A stretch of 40,755 nt of DNA from Clostridia bacterium (GTDB lineage: Bacteria > Bacillota_A > Clostridia > Oscillospirales > Acutalibacteraceae), in contig JAFQKE010000009.1 of assembly GCA_017397065.1 (NCBI GenBank), forward strand, positions 1-40,755. The letters are read 5' to 3'. Positions within the stretch are counted from its first letter, which is position 1. Every line of letters starts with the position of its first letter. The notes under the pieces were generated by a model. It was not told the origin of the DNA, did not search any database, and was given only the letters and a program-made list of their open reading frames with translations. Of this stretch, positions 1 to 6,595 are shown in pieces. Both the position numbers and the translations under genes were made by a program.

Positions 1-77
1 TAACACTATAAGAGAGCAATGAATAAATTATCCGATGCGAGTTACACGGTATTATAAACTACAATTTATCGAATTGC

Positions 78-105
78 GTCACACCGATATCTAAATCGGT
101 GCGAC
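78..105. repeat. Short perfect-arm hairpin left of the terminator
   Basis: CACCGAT (82-88) pairs with ATCGGTG (95-101), extended by GTC/GAC after a one-base bulge. It lies between a copy of the ACTACAATTTATC motif (about 58-70) and the terminator at 111-147. There is no T-run, so it is not itself a convincing terminator. Function unknown. Confidence 0.5.
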
Positions 106-110
106 GTACC

Positions 111-147
111 AAAAAAACTCGGTACACCATAAGGTGTGGCGAGTTTT
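111..147. terminator. Bidirectional intrinsic terminator
   Basis: A stem ACTCGGTACACC / GGTGTGGCGAGT with a short ATAA loop is flanked by seven A on the left and five T on the right, so it can terminate transcription from either side. The only candidate upstream on the minus strand is the unexplained G+C-rich tract at 165-241. On the plus strand it would end whatever lies left of the window. Confidence 0.7.
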
Positions 148-164
148 TCTTGTTATGAGAAAAG

Positions 165-241
165 TGCTTTGAACCAACGACCGACGGGTTTCCAGGGCAC
201 ACGCTCGACCGCCGCCGGTGGCGGAAACAGGGAGGACTTTA
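165..241. other. Unexplained G+C-rich tract in an AT-rich spacer
   Basis: This tract is clearly richer in G+C than its surroundings and contains an internal palindrome (CCGCCGCCGGTGGCGG, about 211-226). No convincing open reading frame with a ribosome binding site covers it. Read on the minus strand it leads into the terminator at 111-147, which would suit the 3' end of a transcript. A GGTTCAAA stretch recalls a tRNA T-loop, but no cloverleaf closes around it. It may be the tail of a mobile element or a decayed RNA gene; I cannot assign it. Confidence 0.25.
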
Positions 242-265
242 ACTATATGTAAAAACAATATTGCG

Positions 266-294
266 TTGAAAAAGCGATGATTGTGTGATATAAT
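266..294 (+). promoter_or_regulatory. Sigma-A promoter of the VOC gene
   Basis: The -35 box TTGAAA (266-271) and -10 box TATAAT (289-294) are separated by exactly 17 bases. The predicted start site near 301 leaves a short leader of about 30 bases before the ATG at 332. Confidence 0.75.
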
Positions 295-331
295 CAGTTC
301 GATAAATAAGAATTTGTAGGGGAGAACGTAT

Positions 332-694
332 ATGAAATACAAAGGAACGCTTATTGTTGTTAAAGATTGTAACCGTGCGTTAAAGTTCTATAGTGATATG
401 TTTGGATTTCATCTACTTCAAGACAACGATGGGAATATGGAATTGACGAATAATATATATTTGCAGGAATTGGGATACTGGGAACAATTCATAAAAAGAA
501 GTGTAATTCCAAACAGTAATCAATCTGAGTTGTATTTTGAAGAGCCCAACATAGATCAATTTGTAGAGCGTCTTGAAACACTTTACCCTGAAATTGAATA
601 TGTCAATCGCCTGATGACACACAGCTGGGGACAAAAGGTGGTCAGATTTTACGATTTAGATGGTAACTTAATTGAAGTAGGAACACCTGTATAA
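332..694 (+). CDS. VOC (glyoxalase/bleomycin-resistance fold) family protein
   Basis: This 120-residue protein has the layout of a single vicinal-oxygen-chelate domain unit pair: an N-terminal strand TLIVVKD, a helix RALKFYSDMFGF, and the C-terminal hallmark FYDLDGNLIEVG, whose Glu is a usual metal ligand. The usual N-terminal His ligand is absent (the strand reads GTLIVVKD), so it may bind metal differently or act as a binding protein rather than a lyase. The start is supported by an upstream GGGGAG site and a promoter at 266-294. It stands alone, with repeat debris downstream, so context does not reveal a substrate. Members of this superfamily include glyoxalase I, extradiol dioxygenases and drug-binding resistance proteins. 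The family call is secure, the specific function is not. Confidence 0.85.
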   Translation: MKYKGTLIVVKDCNRALKFYSDMFGFHLLQDNDGNMELTNNIYLQELGYWEQFIKRSVIPNSNQSELYFEEPNIDQFVERLETLYPEIEYVNRLMTHSWGQKVVRFYDLDGNLIEVGTPV

Positions 695-699
695 CTCAG

Positions 700-800
700 C
701 TCAGTAAACTCCAATTTATCTGTGCCTTTCGGCCGCGGAATGAGTCTAATCCTATAAAAAACCTATTCGGAATAAAAGAACGCTTAGCGTTCAAACTACA
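700..800 (-). repeat. Mosaic palindromic repeat block 1
   Basis: On the minus strand this reads ATAAATTGTAGTTTGAA (bases near 786-801), a GAACGCTTAGCGTTC palindrome (778-792), a TTCCGAATAGGTTTT segment, a GGCCG core, and GATAAATTGGAGTTTAC at the far end. The same segment order, in the opposite or same orientation, recurs near 10030-10085 and 24180-24240. It is therefore a short member of the dispersed repeat family described in the findings. Confidence 0.6.
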
Positions 801-877
801 ATTTATTTGTTCGGAAGATATATTTTCAAAATTTGCTTTGCAGTATGTGTTATGATGCTATAAAAAGGGGTGGAAAT

Positions 878-1633
878 GTGACTAAAGCTAAATATTTGTC
901 TGAAATAATCTTTGATAATAAACTGAGCAAAAATTCTTATTTAAATAATCTACCCATAATTAAATATCTGTCAAAAACGGGCGGGCTCACATTCAACTCC
1001 AATGTAACCTTTTTTGTGGGCGAAAACGGTACCGGCAAATCCACCCTGCTTGAGGCCATTGCAGTGGCATACGGTTTTAACGCCGAGGGTGGCTCGCAAA
1101 ATTTCACCTTTACCACCAATGATACCCATTCGGAGCTGTTTAAGCATATTGAAATTGGCAAGCGAGCCTTCGCCAAGGATGGCTTTTTTCTTCGTGCCGA
1201 GAGCCTTTACAACGTCGCAACGAATATTGATGATATGGATAAAGAGCCCTCTTTTGACCCACAGATAATCGAGGGGTATGGCGGAGTTTCTTTGCATAAT
1301 CAATCCCACGGGGAGAGCTTTCTGGCAATAGTTCAAAACCGATTTTTCGGCAATGGTCTTTATATTTTAGATGAGCCGGAGGCGGCTTTATCTCCAATGC
1401 GACTTTTAACCCTTATGGCCGAAATAAACACCCTTGTGAACAAAGATTCTCAGTTTATAATAGCAACCCATTCACCGATTTTAATGGCATTTCCAAACGC
1501 TCAAATTCTGGAGTTTTCTGAAAGTGGGGTAAAAGAGGTGTCATATAATGATACCGAGCATTATAAAGTAACAAAAAGCTTTTTAGAAAATCCCGAAAAA
1601 ACACTTCACTATCTGCTTAGCCAAAGCACTTAA
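878..1633 (+). CDS. AAA/ABC-type ATPase, stand-alone (AAA_21-like)
   Basis: This is a soluble 251-residue P-loop ATPase. Walker A is GENGTGKST (residues 48-56), the ABC-like signature is SHGESF (143-148), Walker B is LYILDEPE (about 161-168, with catalytic Glu166), and the switch His is in ATHSP (His198). There are no membrane segments and no partner permease nearby, so it belongs with the predicted stand-alone ABC-type/AAA_21 ATPases rather than transporters. The GTG at 878 is preferred over the earlier in-frame TTG (833) because AAAAGGGGTGG sits directly upstream of it. The downstream histidine phosphatase is 67 bases away on the same strand and may be co-transcribed. The last codons and the following bases resemble a stretch in the leuD-leuB spacer (see findings). 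Role unknown. Confidence 0.85.
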   Translation: MTKAKYLSEIIFDNKLSKNSYLNNLPIIKYLSKTGGLTFNSNVTFFVGENGTGKSTLLEAIAVAYGFNAEGGSQNFTFTTNDTHSELFKHIEIGKRAFAKDGFFLRAESLYNVATNIDDMDKEPSFDPQIIEGYGGVSLHNQSHGESFLAIVQNRFFGNGLYILDEPEAALSPMRLLTLMAEINTLVNKDSQFIIATHSPILMAFPNAQILEFSESGVKEVSYNDTEHYKVTKSFLENPEKTLHYLLSQST

Positions 1634-1700
1634 ACTTGAACCAGGTTTTGAAACACATATTTTTTGTTCTACTTAATTAAATATTCAAAAGGTGACTACA

Positions 1701-2309
1701 ATGAAATTATTTTTAATTCGACACGGAGAGAGCGAAAACAACCTAAACAGGCGGTATTCCGGTCAATGCAATCCAAAGCTAACAAAGCTCGGTCGTGAGC
1801 AGGCTATAGCAATCCGACCGATACTTGAGAAAATCGACTTTGATGCGGTTTATTCAAGTGACCTTTCAAGAGCAATGGAAACCTGTGAACTGGCAATGCC
1901 GGGGGTAAAACCTATTATAACCAAAAATATTCGTGAAATTGCAATAGGCAGCTTGGAGTCACAGCCGTATTATGAGCCTAAGGGCGATAACGATGAGTTT
2001 TACATAGAGCTTCAAAAAAATCGCTATAATTTTGATTATTCACCCTATGGCGGAGAAAATTTTGATGATGCCGTGAAGCGTTTTAAGGAATTTTTAAAGG
2101 AGCTTGAAACAAAACAATATGAGAATGTTGCGGCATTTTGTCACGCCGCAATTATTCAAATTATCACCTGCAATATTTTATCTGCCGTGTTTGACAGGGA
2201 TGCAGTTCATTGCCCTAATTGTGCCATAAATGTTTTAGAGTTTGATGGCAAAAGGTGGCGGCTTTTAGTATGGAATTACGGTGCCATACTCGGCGAGGGA
2301 AAAGAATAG
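1701..2309 (+). CDS. Histidine phosphatase superfamily protein
   Basis: This 202-residue member of the phosphoglycerate-mutase-like histidine phosphatases has LIRHGES (nucleophile His8, Arg7), a conserved Arg in SSDLSRAMET (Arg57), an acidic Glu79 in IREI, and the second catalytic His148 in AFCHAA. These are the expected catalytic pocket residues. The ATG at 1701 is favoured over an in-frame GTG at 1692 because AAAGGTG lies at proper spacing before it. Family members include alpha-ribazole phosphatase, cofactor-dependent mutases and broad-specificity phosphatases. No cobamide or glycolytic genes lie nearby, so the substrate cannot be named. Repeat block 2 follows it directly, and no separate terminator is seen before the repeats. 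Confidence 0.85.
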   Translation: MKLFLIRHGESENNLNRRYSGQCNPKLTKLGREQAIAIRPILEKIDFDAVYSSDLSRAMETCELAMPGVKPIITKNIREIAIGSLESQPYYEPKGDNDEFYIELQKNRYNFDYSPYGGENFDDAVKRFKEFLKELETKQYENVAAFCHAAIIQIITCNILSAVFDRDAVHCPNCAINVLEFDGKRWRLLVWNYGAILGEGKE

Positions 2310-2321
2310 GTATAAAAAAAT

Positions 2322-2755
2322 GTGCGATAAATTGTAGTTTGAAATTCCGAATGGAATTTCAAACGTGTAGGGGATGGCGGTACGGCTTCGCCCAAACCCC
2401 TTTGCCACCTTGTGGCATTTCCCCTATGAGGGGAATTAGCCACGACATCCCTAAGAATTAACGCAATCTTTGAATTTTAAACATTGATTTTTTGTATTGA
2501 CACCATATTTTTTAATAAAAGTGAAATTCCTTTTTTACGAAAATTAACTACGGTAAAACCCGAAATCCGCACGTCAAATAACAATTTAACAAACAAATTT
2601 TGGGGCAACAACGTAGGGAACAACCAACGTGTTGTTCCGTAACAAAATAATCAAATTACCGTATTTTTTGCGGAATGACACATTGGTCATTCCCTACAAT
2701 TCAACCCTCAATCCGTGCATTAACTACAATTTATCTGCCGGATACATATATTTAT
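2322..2755. repeat. Mosaic palindromic repeat block 2
   Basis: The block opens with ATAAATTGTAGTTTGAA plus the hairpin GAAATTCCGAATGGAATTTC, then the GTAGGGGATGGC...CACGACATCCC hairpin, whose loop carries an extra segment of about 60 bases (about 2376-2438, itself with two small hairpins). A module at about 2443-2575 is nearly identical to 23987-24117. A module at about 2576-2697 with two hairpins (GGAACAAC.. and GGAATGAC..) is an inverted, about 90% or better copy of 10164-10297. It closes with AACTACAATTTATC (about 2730). Open frames here are low-complexity and lack ribosome binding sites. Confidence 0.75.
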
Positions 2756-2766
2756 ATATAAACACA

Positions 2767-2813
2767 AAATCTGCAACGAAAGTGGTTTTTTCACACTTTT
2801 ATTGCAGATTTTT
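2767..2813. terminator. Long-stem bidirectional terminator, recurring type (copy 1)
   Basis: An 18-base stem (AAATCTGCAACGAAAGTG against CACTTTTATTGCAGATTT, 16 pairs) ends in a T-run, with A-rich bases on the other side. It ends the minus-strand prmA-prfB operon and can also stop plus-strand transcription. The same stem sequence recurs at 10502, 17216 and 30532. Confidence 0.8.
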
Positions 2814-2884
2814 ATTTCATTTCATTCCTATTCAAAGGTATTTAATAATCTTTGCTTTTTTACATATTTAAATACTTAGCGTTT

Positions 2885-3676
2885 TTAATTTTCTGCCTTG
2901 TTTTTGCAAATATTCACAAGGTAAACGCTAATGAAAAAGGCCATAAATAATCCTGTAATGGGATTGTCGGTGGGTACGTGAATCAACTCAAAGTTGCTTG
3001 CAAAATAGGCTAAAAGGCAGGGGATTGAGGAAACTGCCGTAAAAAGCACAGCGGCAATTCCTACCGCAATAAGCTTGCGATTTGTGGTTGACTTTGAAAT
3101 TCCGCAAACACCTTTTCCAAAAAACAAAAAGAACACAAGGGTGGAAATCAGCATCAAGACATCATAAACATTTTCAGATATATTGGACATTCCTGTAAAG
3201 CATATAAAGGATGACATAAGCCTTACAACATAAGCCACAATAAGTATGATGCTCAGTGCAGGGCGCATATTCTTACCAAACAGTATGGCAATACCAAACC
3301 AGAAAAGCACAGCACCCGAGGCTAAAATCATAATAAGTCTTAGTCCTAAAAGAAATGGGGGAACGGTTGAAAAAGATACCTTATTTAAAAACGGTTCAAC
3401 CAGATTAGCAATTCCTGCAAAAAGGGCGGCACAGCCCAAAAGAGCAGAAGATGACGGTTTAACAGAAACCTCATTTTTGTTAAAAAGAAAAACCAAGAGA
3501 GAAGCAATGGCAATTACGCTTATCAGTATAACCATAAGGGTGGTTCCCAGTCCCTCCATTCCGTTTTTGTAAAATCCGGTTTTTGAATCGGTTAAAAACA
3601 AAAGCTGAATGGTGCGCAAGGTTACCCCGGAAACAAGGGCAAAAGCTGCAAATATAAATATTTTAAGATGTTTCAA
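2885..3676 (-). CDS. Integral membrane protein of unknown function
   Basis: This 263-residue, strongly hydrophobic protein has about seven or eight predicted membrane segments and short charged loops (for example FNKNEVSVKPSSS and KSTTNRK). I see no transport, enzymatic or binding motif. It is the last gene of a minus-strand operon, 15 bases after prfB, and is followed by the terminator at 2767-2813. The location behind prfB suggests co-transcription but does not imply a translation role. The ATG at 3676 follows a GAGGTG-type site. Function unknown. Confidence 0.75.
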   Translation of the reverse strand: MKHLKIFIFAAFALVSGVTLRTIQLLFLTDSKTGFYKNGMEGLGTTLMVILISVIAIASLLVFLFNKNEVSVKPSSSALLGCAALFAGIANLVEPFLNKVSFSTVPPFLLGLRLIMILASGAVLFWFGIAILFGKNMRPALSIILIVAYVVRLMSSFICFTGMSNISENVYDVLMLISTLVFFLFFGKGVCGISKSTTNRKLIAVGIAAVLFTAVSSIPCLLAYFASNFELIHVPTDNPITGLFMAFFISVYLVNICKNKAEN

Positions 3677-3691
3677 TGGTGTTCACCTCTG

Positions 3692-4804
3692 TTAAATTTC
3701 GCCCAAGGAGAGAGCCTTGAGATATGCGTTTATAAATCCGTCTAAATCGCCGTCCATAACAGCGTTTATATTACCGTTTTCAAAGTTGGTGCGGTGGTCC
3801 TTGGCAAGGGTGTATGGCATAAATACATAGGAGCGTATTTGCGAGCCCCAAGCGATTTCTTTCTGAACACCCTTTATATCCTCAATTTTATCAAGGTGCT
3901 CACGCTCTTTTATTTCAACAAGCTTGGATTTAAGCATTTTCATTGCAACCTCACGGTTTTGGTGCTGACTGCGTTCGTTCTGGCAGGCAACAATAATGCC
4001 GCTTGGAATGTGGGTTATGCGTACAGCCGATTCGGTTTTGTTAACGTGCTGACCGCCGGCTCCTCCCGAACGGTAGGTATCAACCTTTAAATCCTCGGGA
4101 CGAATATCTATTTCCACATCATCATCAATTTCGGGCATAACCTCTAAAGATGCAAAGGAGGTATGTCTGCGTCCCGATGAATCGAATGGGGATATTCTAA
4201 CAAGTCGGTGAACCCCTGTTTCGCCCTTAAGGTAGCCATAGGCATTTTCACCCTCAACCTGTAAAACCGCACTTTTAAGTCCGGCCTCTTCACCATCTAA
4301 AAAGTCCAGCATTTTAACCTTAAAGCCGTGAGCTTCACCCCAACGGGTGTACATTCGCACCAGCATTTCGTTCCAATCCTGAGCTTCGGTGCCGCCTGCA
4401 CCTGCGTGGAAGGTAAGCAGAGCGTTTTTGCCGTCATATTCACCGGTGAGCAGGGTGGAAAGGGTTGCAGCCGAAAGCTTGCTTTCAAATTCGGTAACAC
4501 CTTGCACTATTTCCTCTAAAAGAGAAAGGTCTTCTTCCTCATTCGCAAGCTCTATAAGGGTCAGCAAGTCTTCAAACTGACTGCGGATTTCGGTTGCCAT
4601 TTCTACCTTGCCTTTTTTTGTGCTTATCTGTTTTAAAATATCGCCCGAGGTAGTCTGGTCGTCCCAAAATCCGGGGACTGTAGTTCTGTTTTCAAGCTCT
4701 TCAATTTCCTTGCCCAATTGTTCAAGGCCAAGAGCCTCCTCCAAGGCGGTTACTTCTTCTCTAAAGCCTTCCAGCTTTAACCTTTGTTCATCAAATTCTA
4801 TCAT
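3692..4804 (-). CDS. prfB: Peptide chain release factor 2, no programmed frameshift
   Basis: RF2 recognises UGA and UAA at the ribosomal A site and triggers peptide release. The 370-residue protein carries the RF2 tripeptide SPF (205-207) and the universal GGQ loop (Gly250-Gly251-Gln252, in SGGAGGQHVNK), at the same numbers as the E. coli protein. Many prfB genes encode the first 25 codons in another frame, with a CTT TGA C shift site fed by an internal Shine-Dalgarno-like run. Here the frame is continuous: Leu25 CTT is followed by GGC (Gly26), while a GGAGGAGG run still stands just before it. PrmA is upstream with a 10-base gap, so this is an operon. The assignment is certain; loss of the frameshift is read directly from the sequence. 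Confidence 0.97.
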   Translation of the reverse strand: MIEFDEQRLKLEGFREEVTALEEALGLEQLGKEIEELENRTTVPGFWDDQTTSGDILKQISTKKGKVEMATEIRSQFEDLLTLIELANEEEDLSLLEEIVQGVTEFESKLSAATLSTLLTGEYDGKNALLTFHAGAGGTEAQDWNEMLVRMYTRWGEAHGFKVKMLDFLDGEEAGLKSAVLQVEGENAYGYLKGETGVHRLVRISPFDSSGRRHTSFASLEVMPEIDDDVEIDIRPEDLKVDTYRSGGAGGQHVNKTESAVRITHIPSGIIVACQNERSQHQNREVAMKMLKSKLVEIKEREHLDKIEDIKGVQKEIAWGSQIRSYVFMPYTLAKDHRTNFENGNINAVMDGDLDGFINAYLKALSLGEI

Positions 4805-4814
4805 TGTTTACTCC

Positions 4815-5729
4815 CTATTTTGCTAAAAATGCTACCCAATTGTTGGTGGTCATTTTTTCTATGATGGTATAACCGCGTTCTTTGAGGGCGGCCTCAACTT
4901 CATCGGCTCTTATGTCAATTATTCCCGAGCAGAGGAAGTATCCGTTTTTATTCATATGCTTTCTTGCAGAATCTGCAAGGGCTATAATTGCGTCTGCCAC
5001 AATGTTTGCCACAACAATGTCATAGGTTTCGGTTATTTCATCATCTAAATTGCCGAGAATGTACTTTGCCTTTTTTTCAATTCCGTTAAGGGCGGCATTC
5101 TCCTTTGCTACCTTTACCGCAACGGGGTCAATATCAACGCCTACAACATCCTTTGCACCAAGCAAAATTGCGGCTATGGAAAGAATACCGCTGCCCGAAC
5201 CGATATCAAGGACAGTAACGTCGGACGTAACGAGCTTTTCAAGAGCCTCAAGGCACATAGATGTGGTTGCGTGTGTGCCGGTACCAAAGGCGGCACCGGG
5301 GTCGAGATTGAGCACAACTCTACCGTTTTTATTATCGTACTCCTCCCAACTGGGACGAATACAAAGCCTTTCGCCGATTTCGGTGCATTTAAAAAACTGC
5401 TTCCAGTTATTCTCCCATTCTTCCTCAGAAATATCTATTTCACCGAGCTCGTGCTCAATTCCAAGAGCGGTTAAACGTTCGGTTATGTACTCTATGCTTT
5501 CGGTAGGATTAACCTCTTTTGAAAGATAAATATGAATTATCGAGTGGGTACGGTCGCTTTTTACAAGCTCTTCATCAATCAAATCTATATGGGCGATTTC
5601 CATTGCACCCTGCTCTAAATCAGAATAATCCTCAATATAAATACCATGAGAAACGGTCATATTGGCTATGGCCGCCGCTTCATCGGTAGCTTCGGTGGGC
5701 ACCTTTATTTTAATTTCAGTCCAATCCAT
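4815..5729 (-). CDS. prmA: Ribosomal protein L11 methyltransferase
   Basis: PrmA is an S-adenosylmethionine-dependent enzyme that methylates lysines and the N-terminus of ribosomal protein L11. The 304-residue protein has the PrmA signature DPGAAFGTGTHATT, the SAM-binding motif I LDIGSGSGILSIAA with the acidic VVGVDIDP strand-2 end, and NIVADAI in place of the usual NILA motif IV. An N-terminal substrate-recognition domain (about residues 1-120) precedes the Rossmann domain. The ATG at 5729 (MDWTEIK) is preferred to an upstream in-frame start at 5768, because AAAGGA lies in front of it and the extra 13 residues are not family-like. It is the first gene of the operon with prfB. Confidence 0.95.
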   Translation of the reverse strand: MDWTEIKIKVPTEATDEAAAIANMTVSHGIYIEDYSDLEQGAMEIAHIDLIDEELVKSDRTHSIIHIYLSKEVNPTESIEYITERLTALGIEHELGEIDISEEEWENNWKQFFKCTEIGERLCIRPSWEEYDNKNGRVVLNLDPGAAFGTGTHATTSMCLEALEKLVTSDVTVLDIGSGSGILSIAAILLGAKDVVGVDIDPVAVKVAKENAALNGIEKKAKYILGNLDDEITETYDIVVANIVADAIIALADSARKHMNKNGYFLCSGIIDIRADEVEAALKERGYTIIEKMTTNNWVAFLAK

Positions 5730-5790
5730 ATTTAAAATCCTTTCGGGAGAGTTGATTTTTAATCGCAAGGCATAATTACCTTATTATAAT

Positions 5791-5820
5791 AATATAACAT
5801 AGTTTACAATTGATTGTCAA
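5791..5820 (-). promoter_or_regulatory. Promoter of the prmA-prfB operon
   Basis: On the minus strand TTGACA (5815-5820) is followed by TATATT (5791-5796) at 18 bases, or TTATAT at 17. The predicted transcript starts about 50 bases upstream of prmA's ATG at 5729, which argues that the longer reading frame starting at 5768 is not the real start. Confidence 0.65.
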
Positions 5821-5872
5821 CAAATTATAGGAATTTAACAAAAATAGGTCTTAAAAGTTAAAAATATTCTGC

Positions 5873-5901
5873 TTGAATATGTTGCTTACAGGTGATATTA
5901 T
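5873..5901 (+). promoter_or_regulatory. Promoter of the ECF-type membrane protein gene
   Basis: TTGAAT (5873-5878) and TATTAT (5896-5901) are 17 bases apart. It is divergent from the prmA promoter, about 55 bases away. A start site near 5908 excludes the upstream in-frame start at 5873 as a translation start. Confidence 0.55.
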
Positions 5902-5929
5902 TATAATAAATAATAAATGGGTGGGTTAT

Positions 5930-6445
5930 ATGAAGAACAAAAAACATCTTAATTATATGATTATTTCTTCGCTTTTTGCGGCACTTATCGCAGTTTTTAT
6001 TGCGTGGTTTTTTCACATACCTATAAAAATAGGTGCCAATTCAGCATATCTTCACTTTGGTGATGCTTTTATATTTTTGGTGGCCTCTCTCCTGCCGCAA
6101 CCATATGCTGCAGCGGCGGCCGGAATAGGTGGCGGACTAGGTGATTTGTTCTGCGGCGGTGCCGAGTGGATTCCGTTTACCGTAGTAATTAAAATTATCG
6201 TGGCTCTTTGCTTTACCTCAAAATCAAAAAAATTGCTGGGCGTGCGTAACATAATCGCACCATTTTTTGCCCTTTTAGTTACTGTAGGCGGCTATTATGT
6301 GGCAGAAGCCTTGATTTTTGGCAATTGGATTTCTCCGCTTGTTTCTGTTTGGGGAAATGTTGTGCAGATTGTTGGCAGTGCTGTGCTTTATTATATTTTT
6401 GCCGGCGTACTGCAAAAATTTGATGTTAAAAACAAAATTAAATAA
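5930..6445 (+). CDS. ECF transporter S component-like membrane protein (TIGR04002-type)
   Basis: This 171-residue membrane protein has about five or six hydrophobic segments and the layout of small substrate-binding (S) subunits of energy-coupling-factor vitamin importers: an N-terminal MIISSLFAALIAVFIAWF helix, the GANSAYLHFGDAFIFLVASLL stretch split by small residues, and AAAAAGIGGGLGDL followed by a conserved aromatic-acidic loop. S components bind a vitamin or precursor and share an EcfA/EcfT module encoded elsewhere, and no EcfAT genes are in the window. I recognise the general family resemblance but not the substrate. The ATG at 5930 follows GGGTGGG. It is a single-gene unit bounded by its own promoter and the terminator at 6454-6485. 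Confidence 0.7.
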   Translation: MKNKKHLNYMIISSLFAALIAVFIAWFFHIPIKIGANSAYLHFGDAFIFLVASLLPQPYAAAAAGIGGGLGDLFCGGAEWIPFTVVIKIIVALCFTSKSKKLLGVRNIIAPFFALLVTVGGYYVAEALIFGNWISPLVSVWGNVVQIVGSAVLYYIFAGVLQKFDVKNKIK

Positions 6446-6453
6446 TAGATTTT

Positions 6454-6485
6454 AAAAAGGGTGTTTTATGCACCCTTTTCTTTTT
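6454..6485 (+). terminator. Intrinsic terminator of the ECF-type gene
   Basis: The hairpin AAAAGGGTG / CACCCTTTT has a TTTTATG-type loop and is followed by CTTTTTG. It starts about 10 bases after the stop codon. A second small hairpin (AAAATGATG 6499-6507 / CATCATTTT 6517-6525) lies between it and the next promoter. Confidence 0.8.
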
Positions 6486-6530
6486 GTTTAAAACAGCAAA
6501 AATGATGCTAAAAATACATCATTTTGCATA

Positions 6531-6559
6531 TTGAAAACCTTTAGCTTTAAAAGTATAAT
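6531..6559 (+). promoter_or_regulatory. Promoter of the dockerin-SGNH gene
   Basis: TTGAAA (6531-6536) and TATAAT (6554-6559) are separated by 17 bases, about 37 bases before the ATG at 6596. The small AAAATGATG/CATCATTTT hairpin lies immediately upstream at 6499-6525 and could be a regulator site. Confidence 0.75.
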
Positions 6560-6595
6560 TATATAAGATAGTAAAATATAGGAGGTATGTTTATA

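Noticed and set aside
165..241. tRNA gene suggested by GGTTCAAA
   Set aside because: No acceptor stem, D-arm or anticodon arm can be closed around it.
91..342. Open frame of 83 codons on the minus strand across the G+C-rich tract
   Set aside because: No ribosome binding site; it spans a terminator and the VOC promoter and has no family-like sequence.
2322..2871. Short open frames inside repeat block 2
   Set aside because: They run through hairpin modules shared with other non-coding blocks and lack ribosome binding sites.
5873..5929. N-terminal extension of the ECF-type protein
   Set aside because: The extension overlaps the likely promoter; the ATG at 5930 has its own ribosome binding site and starts a typical first helix.
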